From: Ignavibacteriaceae bacterium
GTDB taxonomy: Bacteria > Bacteroidota > Ignavibacteria > Ignavibacteriales > Ignavibacteriaceae
Assembly: GCA_023229425.1 (NCBI GenBank)
Contig: JALNZG010000003.1
Location: 124,001-188,000, forward strand
Direction of reading: 5' to 3'
DNA length: 64,000 nucleotides
Both the position numbers and the translations under genes were made by a program. Each line of letters opens with the position of its first letter. The first letter of the stretch is position 1. The notes under the pieces are model-generated. The model had not been told where the DNA came from. It saw only the letters and a list, made by a program, of their open reading frames with translations, and did no database searches. Positions 17,564-26,935 of this stretch are shown here, in pieces.

Positions 17564-19984
17564 TTAATTTATTAATGCTGAATTTAGCCCGACTACAAAA
17601 TTTCTTTCGCCGCGGTAATTTATTTTCCATGAGAATTCAAATGCGATAGGGAAAAGTTGATGTCCGATGCTAAATCCATTTTCGTAAAATGGCGTTTTGA
17701 AGGCTTTATATTGATATAATAAATTTTTCATTCCTTCGGAACTAACATCGCTTATCGCCGCATTGAAGTAGTAACTGACTTGCAGATTTAACGATTTCAA
17801 AAATGAAATCCCGAGCATTCTAAATAGTTCGTCACGAAAATTGTGTTCAAGGTGAAAAGTAATAACACGGTCGCCGATTATTTCGTTTAAACCCAACGTG
17901 CGGAACGAAAATCGTTTGCCAAGCGATGTAATGTTCCCCGGAAGTGAGTAAAAATTTTGAAACGGAAGCGAACCGGTTGCATAAAAACCACTAATACGAA
18001 ATTCTAAACCTGCTGTATTAAACGTTGGAATGCCGCCGTTAAGAGATGTTTCATACAAAGTAAAATTGAAATCGTTCTTTAAAAGTTTATTCTGCGCAAT
18101 TGTAACATCGGCGTCAATTATTAGATTTCCATAATTACTTCCGGCTCTTCTTCTAAACATGCCATCCTCGATGTAATCACGAAAATCAACTGTGAATCCG
18201 GTTTTAATTGCGTTGATTAATCCGCCAGAGATCGGCTGATTATCGCGGAATTTTTTCTTTCTTGCAAAAATGGAAAACTCACTATTCTTCATTGCTGATT
18301 GATCATACTGCTGAAGAAATCCGGCTTTCAATGTTAAGACGGAAAATATTTCACCACTTGCGAAAAGAGAAAAACCGTGTGAATAATAAAAATCATTAAA
18401 TTCATATTTCGTCAGGAGCGAACTTAATGTTGAAAATAAATCGCCATAAGCCGAACTTTTTTCAAACAGAACCGAAACCTTTTTAAACGCATGGAATGAA
18501 AGAGAATACGTCCGGTAATCGCCAAAGTAATAGATGGATGAGAATTCCGTTTTAAATTTCTTATCGGCAAAACCGTAACTTGTGCTAAGAGAAGTTTGTA
18601 GGCGATTGTCTAACAAATCATAAAAGAAAAAACCGAAATCAAGCGCGTTCCCTTCAACACGGTTAAAGTGATAAAGTCCTAACGGTCCTGAGGTTGAAAA
18701 ATGTTTTGAAAATGTTACCCGGTTTGAAAGGAACGAAAATTCATCCCAAAAGGAAAACGGAACCGCAGAGACGGAATCAATTCTTTTATAAGCTTTAACT
18801 TCCTCTTCTGTATTTGGAATGTGCTGAATAGTATCCCAATACGTTGAATCTTTTTTATCTGCATCGGTCAATACGGTGATAAGCGCTTTGTCAAAGAAAT
18901 CATCGGAAATATTTTTATTAATTTCATAGTTGTTAAGCAGCGTGTTCAGTTCAAATCCGAATTTTGCGAGACCCAAAACATTTGCTTCAACTGAAAGATG
19001 ATAATCTACCGGCATATAAATATTGTCGTATTGATCGAATTGCTGATCAATGGTAATCTTCTTAAAAATTCCGCTGAAGTTTGCCGCTTTATTTAAACTC
19101 AAATTCACTTTTACCAAATCGAAATTTTTTCCCGTGATATAAATGTCACCTACAAATCCGGGATCAAGCGAGTCGGCGGGAGTCATGAATATTTTGTAGA
19201 TTGTCTGATTGTCTTGTGCAAGCGTATCTACCAAAGTAAACGAATAATACTTGGCAGAATTATCATCAAGTGGTCCTACCATTTTCCTACCGAAAAAATT
19301 GACTTCGGTATAAAAATTCTGAAGCAGTCTTCCACCGGTCAATATATTTACCGATGAGGGGAAATTAGCGCTTTGCTTCCGCGCTACAATAACTTCTTTC
19401 AACTTGTGAGGCGCTTTATAATAACCGGTGCTTTGATTTTCGAGTATGCCGGTAATTCTTAATTCGGTAGAATCTTTTGAGCCGACTCCGATGGAGACCG
19501 AGTTGCCTCGGGCATTAATGTCATCTTCTGTTTTTAGACTTCCTTTGGTGTATGATGAATATTGGTAGCTTTTTAATTTATCAGCTCGTTCCTTTTTCCT
19601 TTGTATTGCCCGGCGTATAATTGCATAGGCAGGATTCTCTTCAGCAAACACCACTACTTCCGAAAGTTGCAAAGAAGAAGGAAGTAATTTTATCGTAACG
19701 GTTTCTTTGATTTTATGAAGCAGAACTTCGGTAGTATCGGTATGATATCCGATAAAACTTGTGATAAGTTTTTGTGTTCCGGTGGATGTTTTTATTTCAA
19801 AAAAACCTTCCTTGTTCGTTATACTTCCTATCGAAGTATTTGCTATGCGGACATTTGCAAAAATTAGCGCTTCACCGGTAGCTGCATCAACAATTTTCCC
19901 GGAAAGGGAAACTTTGTTTTGCGCAAAATCCATTTGTGAAAATATTGACAAAAAAAGGAGAAATGTTCCAAATGTTAATTTCAT
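17564..19984 (-). CDS. DUF5686 outer-membrane protein with carboxypeptidase-regulatory-like domain
   Basis: An 806-residue protein with a signal peptide ending SQMDFAQ, an N-terminal carboxypeptidase-regulatory-like beta-sandwich (VSLSGKIVDAATGEALIFANVRI, given here in outline) up to about residue 105, then a long beta-rich region with aromatic-rich strands and a barrel-like C-terminus. This order is typical of Bacteroidota DUF5686 proteins, TonB-receptor-like but without a plug. The substrate is unknown. It is co-directional with the FAH gene. Confidence 0.8.
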   Translation of the reverse strand: MKLTFGTFLLFLSIFSQMDFAQNKVSLSGKIVDAATGEALIFANVRIANTSIGSITNKEGFFEIKTSTGTQKLITSFIGYHTDTTEVLLHKIKETVTIKLLPSSLQLSEVVVFAEENPAYAIIRRAIQRKKERADKLKSYQYSSYTKGSLKTEDDINARGNSVSIGVGSKDSTELRITGILENQSTGYYKAPHKLKEVIVARKQSANFPSSVNILTGGRLLQNFYTEVNFFGRKMVGPLDDNSAKYYSFTLVDTLAQDNQTIYKIFMTPADSLDPGFVGDIYITGKNFDLVKVNLSLNKAANFSGIFKKITIDQQFDQYDNIYMPVDYHLSVEANVLGLAKFGFELNTLLNNYEINKNISDDFFDKALITVLTDADKKDSTYWDTIQHIPNTEEEVKAYKRIDSVSAVPFSFWDEFSFLSNRVTFSKHFSTSGPLGLYHFNRVEGNALDFGFFFYDLLDNRLQTSLSTSYGFADKKFKTEFSSIYYFGDYRTYSLSFHAFKKVSVLFEKSSAYGDLFSTLSSLLTKYEFNDFYYSHGFSLFASGEIFSVLTLKAGFLQQYDQSAMKNSEFSIFARKKKFRDNQPISGGLINAIKTGFTVDFRDYIEDGMFRRRAGSNYGNLIIDADVTIAQNKLLKNDFNFTLYETSLNGGIPTFNTAGLEFRISGFYATGSLPFQNFYSLPGNITSLGKRFSFRTLGLNEIIGDRVITFHLEHNFRDELFRMLGISFLKSLNLQVSYYFNAAISDVSSEGMKNLLYQYKAFKTPFYENGFSIGHQLFPIAFEFSWKINYRGERNFVVGLNSALIN

Positions 19985-20068
19985 TTATCAAGCCTACTGC
20001 CGGTAAAAAGATTTTTTTAATTATTTTACAAAAGAAATTTACAGTAAAAATTGTGAAAGTGAAATTTG

Positions 20069-20704
20069 ATGCGTGGAAAAATAATTAAAGCGATAGTTTT
20101 TGATCTCGGAAATGTGCTCGTCCCCTTTGATTATTCAATTGCAAGGATAAAACTGAATGCGATTGAAGAAAACCTTGGTGAAGTGTTCCTTTCATTCTAT
20201 AAAGAGAATTATGATCTTCACCGTTCATTTGAACGTGGCGATTTATCAGAAGAAAAATTCATTTCTATTATGGTGAATGTATTGCATAACAAAATTGATG
20301 CGGAAACTTTCTGCAGAATTTATGCTGAAATATTTACCATCAACGAAAACGTCGTTTCCCTTCTGCCGGAATTAAAAAAAAATTATAAGTTAGTTCTTCT
20401 TTCCAATACGAACGAAATCCATAAAAAGTATGGGTGGGAACGATACGGCTTTATAAAAAATTTTGCCAAGCTCATCCTTTCACACGAAGTAAACGCGGTT
20501 AAACCCGAAGAAAAAATTTATAAAGCTGTCGAAACTTTTACAAGATTACTACCAGAAGAACATCTTTTTATTGATGACATTCTTGAATATGTGAACGGTG
20601 CTAAAAAATTAGGCTGGGATGGAATTCAGTTTAACGGATATGAAAATTTAGTTGAAGAATTGCTAAAGCGGAATATTCACGTTCATTACCCTGACAAACC
20701 GTAA
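20069..20704 (+). CDS. HAD-superfamily hydrolase
   Basis: A 211-residue HAD hydrolase with the nucleophile motif VFDLGNVLVPFD (near residue 10), motif II LLSNTNE (about 110), the motif III lysine in NAVKPEEKIY (about 148) and the motif IV acidic pair in FIDDILEYVNGA (about 167). The alpha-helical cap suggests a small-molecule phosphatase close to the alpha-D-glucose-1-phosphate phosphatase/epoxide hydrolase-like subgroup. An in-frame TTG one codon upstream (20066) could also start the protein. It stands alone. Confidence 0.85.
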   Translation: MRGKIIKAIVFDLGNVLVPFDYSIARIKLNAIEENLGEVFLSFYKENYDLHRSFERGDLSEEKFISIMVNVLHNKIDAETFCRIYAEIFTINENVVSLLPELKKNYKLVLLSNTNEIHKKYGWERYGFIKNFAKLILSHEVNAVKPEEKIYKAVETFTRLLPEEHLFIDDILEYVNGAKKLGWDGIQFNGYENLVEELLKRNIHVHYPDKP

Positions 20705-20711
20705 CCAAAAA

Positions 20712-20835
20712 GAAATAATGAATATCGAACAAGCATGCCCGGCTCAGGCGGGGAATTTCAAATGATGAAATAGAAATACATATTGCATGCACTCGAAATT
20801 CATAATTCCTTGTTCAACATTCGATATTCAATTAT
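20712..20835. repeat. Intergenic palindromic repeat, family A, with nested GC-rich insert
   Basis: Second copy of the family at 6653-6748. GAATATCGAA (20720-20729) pairs perfectly with TTCGATATTC (20820-20829); 20798-20828 matches 6714-6744 at 29 of 31 positions. Relative to the other copy, a 17-nt GC-rich segment (20734-20750) is inserted after GAACAAG. It falls between two convergent genes. Confidence 0.8.
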
Positions 20836-20888
20836 CGTTAACAGGTTACCACTAACGATGCTCTAAGAGTCTAAAACAGAATTTAGAA

Positions 20889-22361
20889 TTAATCTACTCG
20901 TAAAATTACAACTCTTCTATTTTTGGTTCTTCCTTCTTCCGTTCGGTTGTCGGCAATAGGATAATCAGGTCCCATTCCACGAATAGTAAAACGGTTTTTG
21001 TTAATTCCTTTTGAAACCAAATAACTTACAACAGCGTTAGCTCTCTTTAAAGAAATCTTTTTATTATTAGCCGCAGAACCGGAGTTATCAGTATGTCCTT
21101 CAACTAACCATTTAGAAGTTTTTTCATCGAACATCGTTTGTGCAATTTTGTCCAAATCGGCATAAGCACCAGAAAGTAAAACCGTACTACCGACTCCAAA
21201 CGAAGCTCCCGCACTTAAAACTACTTCTTTTACAACCGGAACTTCTTTAATAACTTCTTGCTTCTTTAGCGGACAACCGAATTCATCAACTTGCTCATAC
21301 TTCGGAGTATTTGGACATTTATCCATATAATCCGGAACTCCATCATTATCGCTGTCAAGCGGACAGCCATATTTATCAACTTGAACTCCGATTGGAGTGT
21401 TTGCACATCTATCAAGATAATCCGGAATACCGTCGTTATCTGCATCGAGCGGACAACCAAACTCATCAACTAAAACGTTTTTGGGTGTGTTTGAACAAAT
21501 ATCAATGTAATCGGAGATACCATCGTTATCGGTATCCAGCGGACAACCTTTTTTATCAACTTTTACTTTTTCAGGAGTATCAGCACATTTATCTAAATAA
21601 TCAGGCACTCCGTCTTTATCAGAATCTATTGGACAACCAAGAAGATCAACCTTAATTCCTTTAGGTGTATTCGGGCAGAGATCTCTTGAATCAACAACTC
21701 CGTCTTCATCGGAATCTTGCTCGCCAAAAAAGGAAAATGAAAATCCTAAAGCGCCGAAAAGAATTGCGTCTTTACTTGTTCCATAGAGTTTGTCGTCAAA
21801 ATAATCGTTCGGGCTAACCTGAATACCGCTGCTGAAATTCATAGTAAGATTATCGGTCAAAAGGATTCTCATTCCAAATTCGGCATTATAATCAAGTTCA
21901 TTTTTTTTATAAATATTATTTGTATTATTGGTAAGTGCCATTCCGTTTTCACCCTTGGGGCTGAACCAGGTGTACGTCGCACCCGCAAAAACATAAGGGA
22001 AAACCGCCTCACCCAATGACAACGCATAAACAATTCCGCCGCCTGCTACTCTTAAATCAGTTCTGAATTCATACGGCGTTGCAGTTTTGTCTTTTCCTTT
22101 TAAATATCCGGCTCCACCATAAGCGCGAAAACCGAAAGAACTTTTAGAGTAAGTCGGAAGGAAAAATTCGATCATTCCCTTTCCAATAAAATCGAGAGAG
22201 AAATCTTTATAATCGGTTAATCCGTAAGTAGCTCCACCTTCCATCGTGAAGACGAGCGTTCCCGTAAACGGATGATAAACTTTCTTCTGCAACGATTGCG
22301 AATAGAATGATTGGTTTAATCCTATTAAGATCACCAAGAGCAAGAAAATTTTACGCAACAT
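20889..22361 (-). CDS. OmpA-family outer-membrane protein with thrombospondin type 3 repeats
   Basis: A 490-residue protein: signal peptide (ending LNQSFYSQ), an eight-strand-like barrel to about residue 215, five 30-residue calcium-binding thrombospondin-3 repeats (pattern DxDxDGxxDxxDxCxxTP...GCPL) at about 217-366, and a C-terminal OmpA peptidoglycan-binding domain (WLVEGHTDNSGSAANNKKIS, ending RTKNRRVVI). It links the outer membrane to the cell wall. The TSP3 block is a 90-nt tandem repeat, so reading frames seen in the other phases here are artefacts. Confidence 0.92.
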   Translation of the reverse strand: MLRKIFLLLVILIGLNQSFYSQSLQKKVYHPFTGTLVFTMEGGATYGLTDYKDFSLDFIGKGMIEFFLPTYSKSSFGFRAYGGAGYLKGKDKTATPYEFRTDLRVAGGGIVYALSLGEAVFPYVFAGATYTWFSPKGENGMALTNNTNNIYKKNELDYNAEFGMRILLTDNLTMNFSSGIQVSPNDYFDDKLYGTSKDAILFGALGFSFSFFGEQDSDEDGVVDSRDLCPNTPKGIKVDLLGCPIDSDKDGVPDYLDKCADTPEKVKVDKKGCPLDTDNDGISDYIDICSNTPKNVLVDEFGCPLDADNDGIPDYLDRCANTPIGVQVDKYGCPLDSDNDGVPDYMDKCPNTPKYEQVDEFGCPLKKQEVIKEVPVVKEVVLSAGASFGVGSTVLLSGAYADLDKIAQTMFDEKTSKWLVEGHTDNSGSAANNKKISLKRANAVVSYLVSKGINKNRFTIRGMGPDYPIADNRTEEGRTKNRRVVILRVD

Positions 22362-22381
22362 AGGTTCTCCTACATGTCAAT

Positions 22382-23506
22382 TTAAAAACCTCTTTTAAGA
22401 ACTTTTTCAAGATCAGCTTGAATCATTACTTTAACTAAATCTTCAAACTTAGTCTTGGCTTTCCAGCCTAATATTTTCTCAACTTTTGTAGGATCGCCGA
22501 TGAGCAGATCAACTTCTGTCGGGCGATAATAATTAGGATCAACCTTGATGAGGGTTTGTCCTATCTTTAGATCATTTGTTAATTGATATTGAAAACTTTG
22601 CGCATCTGTTCCGGCAAGTTTTGCGGCTTTTGATAAATCAATCTTGCTGATAACACCCTTTTCATTTTCCGCTTCACCTTGCCAATCTATCTCAATACCA
22701 AGTTCGCGGAAAGTATATTCTACAAATTCTTTTATAGTGTGTGTTTCTCCGGTTGCGAGAACAAAATCCTCAGCTTTATCGTGATTTAAGATTCGCCACA
22801 TTCCTTCGCAATATTCGGGGGCGAAACCCCAATCACGTTTTGAATGAATATTACCAAGTGAAAGCGATTGTTGAAGACCGGCGACGATACGTGAAGCCGC
22901 ACGGGTAATTTTTCTTGTTACAAAAGTTTCTCCCCGGCGGGGTGATTCATGGTTAAACAAAATACCATTGCAAGCAAAAAGATTATAAGCTTCGCGGTAA
23001 TTTACAATGATCCAGTAACCATAAAGTTTTGCAACTCCATACGGAGAACGCGGGTAGAAAGGAGTTTTTTCCGATTGCGGAACTTCCTGCACTTTTCCGT
23101 ACAACTCGCTTGTTGATGCTTGATAAAATCTTACTTCGCGCAGCCCTACTTCGCGAATTGCATCTAAAAAGCGAAGCGTTCCAAGTGCGTCAACTTGTCC
23201 CGTGTAATCCGGAATTTCAAATGATACTTTAACATGACTCTGCGCCGCCAAATTATAAATTTCATCCGGTTCAATTTGTTCTAATAAGCGGTTGAGATTG
23301 CTCGTATCAACCAGATCTCCATAATGGAGAAATAATTGTTTGTTCATTATATCGCGGTTGTTGTAGAGATGGTCGATCCTTCCGGTGTTAAACGAACTGC
23401 TTCTGCGGATTATTCCGTGAACTTCGTAACCTTTTTCAAGAAGAATTTCAGTTAAATAACTTCCGTCTTGTCCAGTGATGCCTGTAATGAGAGCTTTTTT
23501 CATCAT
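22382..23506 (-). CDS. gmd: GDP-mannose 4,6-dehydratase
   Basis: A 374-residue NAD(P)-dependent sugar-nucleotide dehydratase converting GDP-mannose to GDP-4-keto-6-deoxymannose. It shows GITGQDGSYL at the N-terminus, RRSSSFNTGRIDHLY, the catalytic SPYGVAKLYG (Tyr-x3-Lys near residue 155) and NHESPRRGETFVTRK. The neighbouring fcl completes GDP-L-fucose synthesis, pointing to fucosylated surface polysaccharide or glycoprotein. The sequence GGAATG just before the start comes from a repeat shared with other loci. Confidence 0.96.
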   Translation of the reverse strand: MMKKALITGITGQDGSYLTEILLEKGYEVHGIIRRSSSFNTGRIDHLYNNRDIMNKQLFLHYGDLVDTSNLNRLLEQIEPDEIYNLAAQSHVKVSFEIPDYTGQVDALGTLRFLDAIREVGLREVRFYQASTSELYGKVQEVPQSEKTPFYPRSPYGVAKLYGYWIIVNYREAYNLFACNGILFNHESPRRGETFVTRKITRAASRIVAGLQQSLSLGNIHSKRDWGFAPEYCEGMWRILNHDKAEDFVLATGETHTIKEFVEYTFRELGIEIDWQGEAENEKGVISKIDLSKAAKLAGTDAQSFQYQLTNDLKIGQTLIKVDPNYYRPTEVDLLIGDPTKVEKILGWKAKTKFEDLVKVMIQADLEKVLKRGF

Positions 23507-23507
23507 T

Positions 23508-23556
23508 CCTAATTCCTTCCGCCAAAGGCGGACTTTAATTTTTAATTCCTAATTGT
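23508..23556. repeat. Composite repeat (CCTAATTCC plus TCCGCC/GGCGGA hairpin) at the fcl-gmd junction
   Basis: Copies of ATTCCTAATT flank the hairpin TCCGCC-aaa-GGCGGA (about 23517-23531). A very similar arrangement is in lnt at 63142-63182. Read on the minus strand, this segment encodes the last five residues of Fcl (LGIKN) and its stop, and supplies GGAATG before the gmd start. Confidence 0.75.
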
Positions 23557-24512
23557 TCAATATACCATTCGTACGTTTTCTTTATTCCTTCTTCGAGAGA
23601 AGTTTGATGATTCCATCCAAGATTGTGTAGGAGGGAAACATCCAATAATTTTCTCGGAGTTCCATCGGGTTTGGTTGAATCATAAACAATCTCTCCCGTA
23701 AAGCCAACAATCTTTTTAATAAGTTCTGCTAACTGCGCAATAGTTTGATCTACTCCGGTACCGATATTTATATGCGTTAATCCTTGTTCGTATAGATCTC
23801 TCGCTTCGATTTTTTCCATGAGATAAAAGATGGCATCGGCTAAATCATCAACATACATAAATTCGCGTAACGGTTTTCCGGTTCCCCAAAGTTCAACGGT
23901 TGATTTTCCTCCGGTTTTTGCCTCGTGGAATTTCCTCATCAACGCCGGAAGAACGTGAGAAGTTTCAAGATTGAAATTGTCAAAATATCCGAAAAGATTT
24001 GTCGGCATTACGGAAAAGAAATTTGCGCCGTACTGACGATAGTAACTTTCGCACAATTTTATTCCGGCAATTTTTGCAATGGCATAAGGTTCGTTCGTCT
24101 GTTCCAATAAACCGGTTAAGAGATATTCTTCTTTTAATGGTTGAGGGGCAAGTTTAGGATAAATACACGAGCTTCCGAGGAAGATTAATTTCTCAACATT
24201 ATTTTTATACGCGGCGTGAATAAGATTCGCTTCTATCATCAAGTTTTCATAAATGAATTGAGCGCGGTAAGTATTGTTTGCCACAATCCCACCGACTTTT
24301 GCGGCGGCAACGATTACAAGTTCCGGTTTTTCTTTTTCAAATAACTCTTCAACTTCGGTTTGTCTGATCAAGTCTATTTCCGGATAACTTCTTGTAACAA
24401 TATTTTTATAACCCGCAGCAATTAATCTCCGGTGGATTGCAGAACCGACCATTCCGTTATGTCCGGCGAGATAAATTTTTTTTCCGCTCAGTTGAGACAA
24501 TAGAAACTCCAT
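23535..24512 (-). CDS. fcl: GDP-L-fucose synthase
   Basis: A 325-residue epimerase/reductase acting after Gmd. It has AGHNGMVGSAI (nucleotide binding, residue 17), FLGSSCIYPKLAPQP near 115 and the catalytic EPYAIAKIAG (Tyr-x3-Lys) near 145, all diagnostic of the GMER subgroup. It is upstream of gmd in transcription order with a 28-nt gap made of a repeat, which also encodes the last residues of this protein. Confidence 0.96.
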   Translation of the reverse strand: MEFLLSQLSGKKIYLAGHNGMVGSAIHRRLIAAGYKNIVTRSYPEIDLIRQTEVEELFEKEKPELVIVAAAKVGGIVANNTYRAQFIYENLMIEANLIHAAYKNNVEKLIFLGSSCIYPKLAPQPLKEEYLLTGLLEQTNEPYAIAKIAGIKLCESYYRQYGANFFSVMPTNLFGYFDNFNLETSHVLPALMRKFHEAKTGGKSTVELWGTGKPLREFMYVDDLADAIFYLMEKIEARDLYEQGLTHINIGTGVDQTIAQLAELIKKIVGFTGEIVYDSTKPDGTPRKLLDVSLLHNLGWNHQTSLEEGIKKTYEWYIEQLGIKN

Positions 24513-24610
24513 GAATTGATTTTAGTATAAATTTTATCTATCACATACGGAAAATAAGAAAAAAGAAGGATAAGACAATTGAGAGATAACACGAAAAGTG
24601 GTGGAGTTTT

Positions 24611-24660
24611 CAGTTGTCAGTCGTTTGTTGTGTAGAGCCTTGCCGCGGCAAGGCTTTACA
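24611..24660. repeat. Repeat pair: CAGTTGTCAG-type segment plus GTAGAG/CTTTAC hairpin
   Basis: The segment cagttgtcagtcgtttgttg (24611-24630) is followed directly by a 28-nt hairpin GTAGAGCCTTGC...GGCTTTAC (24632-24659). The hairpin has the same length and ends as the coding copies at 24864-24891 and 27190-27217, with different but still self-complementary stems. Confidence 0.75.
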
Positions 24661-24669
24661 TCTAAAATC

Positions 24670-26895
24670 TCACTTTAAAACTATCATCTTCTTCGTCTGC
24701 ACAAAATTACCTCCGCCGTAGGAGGAACGAAGTTGATAGAAATAAATGCCGCTCGCCAACTGCCTGTTGCCGACTGCCAACTGAAATTCCACTTCATAAG
24801 TTCCAGGATTCTTCTCCTCATTCACCAAGGTTGCAACTTCATTTCCAAGCACATCATATATTCGTAAAGACACGCCGCAGCGTGTCTCTACTGAAAACTT
24901 TATTTTTGTACTTGGATTAAACGGATTTGGATAGTTTTGTGAAAGTAAAAACTCTGTTGGAGAAATATTTTTTGTGTCTTCTTTAACTGGGACTACACCG
25001 CCTTCTTTAAAAACTGCTAATCCACCACCATCGGTTCCAATCCACTTATTTCCCAAATCGTCTATAGTTATTGACTTTATCCTATTTTCAGGTAAACCTG
25101 AATTTGACATATCATAAATCGTCCAGTTAGTGCCATCAAATTTGACAAGCCCACCGAATGTCCCGATCCACTTATTTCCCAAATCATCAATCGCTATTGA
25201 TGGAACATAATTATGAGGTAATGCAGAATTTGAAGTATTGATTGTTTTCCAGTTTATACCATCATATTTGGAAATACCTCCCCCCGTCCCTATCCACATA
25301 ACCCCTGCATCGTCTATTGCAATTGATGAAACATAATCGGATGCCAAGCAACCATTTTCAACGTTATAATGTATCCAGTAAGTTCCGTCAAATTTAGAAA
25401 GGCCCCCGTTACCATTGAGTTCATACGATTTATTATTCCCTATCCACTTATTATTTGAGTTATCTATTGTTATTGTAAATATATAGTTATTAGGTAACTC
25501 TGAGTTTGCAGCATTATAAAGTGTCCAATCCGTATCATCAAATCTGGAAAGTCCTCCAACAGTTCCAACCCATTTAATTTCAAAAGCGTCTATCGCAATT
25601 GAAGTAATATTGTTGTCTAGCATATTCATAGTATTTGCACGTGTAAAAACCGTCCAGTTTATGTCGTCATATTTTGCTAGTCCGCCGTATAATGTTCCAA
25701 TCCACTTATTCCCCAAACCATCTGTGGCTATTGAACTGATTTGGTCAGAAAGTAAACCAGAATTTGAAGTATTAAAAGTTGTCCAGAAAGTGCCATCAAA
25801 TTTAGTAACCCCAGAATTATTGGTTCCAATCCACTTATTCCCTAAAGGGTCTATCGTTATTGGATTAATCTTATTAGAAGGTAAGCCAGAATTTGAAATA
25901 TCATAGGTGGTCCAGGCTATGTCATCAAATTTGGCGAGCATACCAGTACGATACTGGTCATGGTTTGTACCAACCCACTTATTACCTGAAGCATCTATTG
26001 CAACTGAATAGATATCGTAATCAGGGTGATCGGGTTTTGCCATGGTATAAATTGTCCAGTTAGTGTCATCAAATTTTGTTAACCCTGTAGACCAAGTCCC
26101 AATCCATTTATTCCCTAAAGTGTCAACTGCTATTGACCTTACACACTCGCTTTGTAATCCTGAATTCGAAGGATTATAAAAAGTCCAAGTTGTGTCATCG
26201 TATTTAGCAAGTCCGTCATGATAACTTCCAATCCATTTGTTCCCCGAACTGTCGATAGCTATTGATGCGACACCTGGAGATCCAAAACCGTAAACAGTCC
26301 AGGTTGTGTCATTAAATTTAGCAACTCCATCATCATTTCCAATCCACTTTGTTCCCCTTCGATCTATGGCTATTGATTTAACAAGGTTATTTGGTAAGCC
26401 TGAATTTGAAGTATTATAAATCGTCCAGTTAGTCCCATCAAATTTAGCTACTCCACCACCATAAGTTCCAATCCAAGTGTTTCCTAGACAGTCAGTCACT
26501 ATTGAAGAAACAAAGTTATTTGGCAACCCCGAGTTTGATGTATTATAGACTATCCAGTTAGTGCCATCATACTTTGCCAGCCCACCATACTTAGAATATG
26601 GAGAATAAGTCCCAATCCACTTATTTCCTGAATCGTCTATGGCTATTGACCAGACCCAATTTGCAGGTAAGCCCGAATTTCCTTTATTAAAAAAAAATTC
26701 CTCCCCAGTTCTTTTATTTAGTTTAAGCAAACCTCCTTGTGTTCCTACCCAAATATTGTCTCCTTCAATAACGGTTGCGTAAACTCCTTGTCCATAAGTA
26801 TAATTTATCCACTCCGGATTTTGTGCGTGAAGAGAAATTGAGATGAGTAGAAATAAAAGATGTAGATAAAAACGTCCCATTTTTTGAACTCCCAT
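24670..26895 (-). CDS. T9SS-secreted beta-propeller protein (two-component regulator propeller repeats)
   Basis: A 741-residue secreted protein. After a signal peptide (LHLLFLLISISLHAQ) come 14 copies of an approximately 45-residue repeat with the signature SIAIDxxGNKWIGTxGGGLAKFDGTNWTxY, which would fit two seven-bladed propellers, although the family usually counts blades differently. The last 85 or so residues are a type IX secretion sorting domain (LSQNYPNPFNPSTKIKF). Within it, VETRCGVSLRI is encoded by a palindromic repeat. No kinase domain is present, so this is an extracellular or surface protein of unknown ligand. Confidence 0.88.
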   Translation of the reverse strand: MGVQKMGRFYLHLLFLLISISLHAQNPEWINYTYGQGVYATVIEGDNIWVGTQGGLLKLNKRTGEEFFFNKGNSGLPANWVWSIAIDDSGNKWIGTYSPYSKYGGLAKYDGTNWIVYNTSNSGLPNNFVSSIVTDCLGNTWIGTYGGGVAKFDGTNWTIYNTSNSGLPNNLVKSIAIDRRGTKWIGNDDGVAKFNDTTWTVYGFGSPGVASIAIDSSGNKWIGSYHDGLAKYDDTTWTFYNPSNSGLQSECVRSIAVDTLGNKWIGTWSTGLTKFDDTNWTIYTMAKPDHPDYDIYSVAIDASGNKWVGTNHDQYRTGMLAKFDDIAWTTYDISNSGLPSNKINPITIDPLGNKWIGTNNSGVTKFDGTFWTTFNTSNSGLLSDQISSIATDGLGNKWIGTLYGGLAKYDDINWTVFTRANTMNMLDNNITSIAIDAFEIKWVGTVGGLSRFDDTDWTLYNAANSELPNNYIFTITIDNSNNKWIGNNKSYELNGNGGLSKFDGTYWIHYNVENGCLASDYVSSIAIDDAGVMWIGTGGGISKYDGINWKTINTSNSALPHNYVPSIAIDDLGNKWIGTFGGLVKFDGTNWTIYDMSNSGLPENRIKSITIDDLGNKWIGTDGGGLAVFKEGGVVPVKEDTKNISPTEFLLSQNYPNPFNPSTKIKFSVETRCGVSLRIYDVLGNEVATLVNEEKNPGTYEVEFQLAVGNRQLASGIYFYQLRSSYGGGNFVQTKKMIVLK
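24824..24921. repeat. 98-nt segment identical to 27150-27247 (sorting-domain duplication)
   Basis: Every base from 24824 to 24921 matches 27150-27247. It encodes the middle of the T9SS sorting domain in two otherwise unrelated genes and contains the 28-nt palindrome GTAAAGACACGC...GTGTCTCTAC at 24864-24891. Confidence 0.92.
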
Positions 26896-26935
26896 TTTTT
26901 AAGTGCTTAAAAATAAACAAAATTATTATCGTTGC

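Noticed and set aside
17550..17630. N-terminal extension of the FAH-family protein
   Set aside because: It overlaps the 3' end of the DUF5686 gene and has no similarity to the family; the ATG at 17549 gives the normal N-terminus.
21266..21655. Long ORFs on both strands across the OmpA-protein repeat block
   Set aside because: They are other frames of the 90-nt tandem repeats encoding the thrombospondin-3 region.
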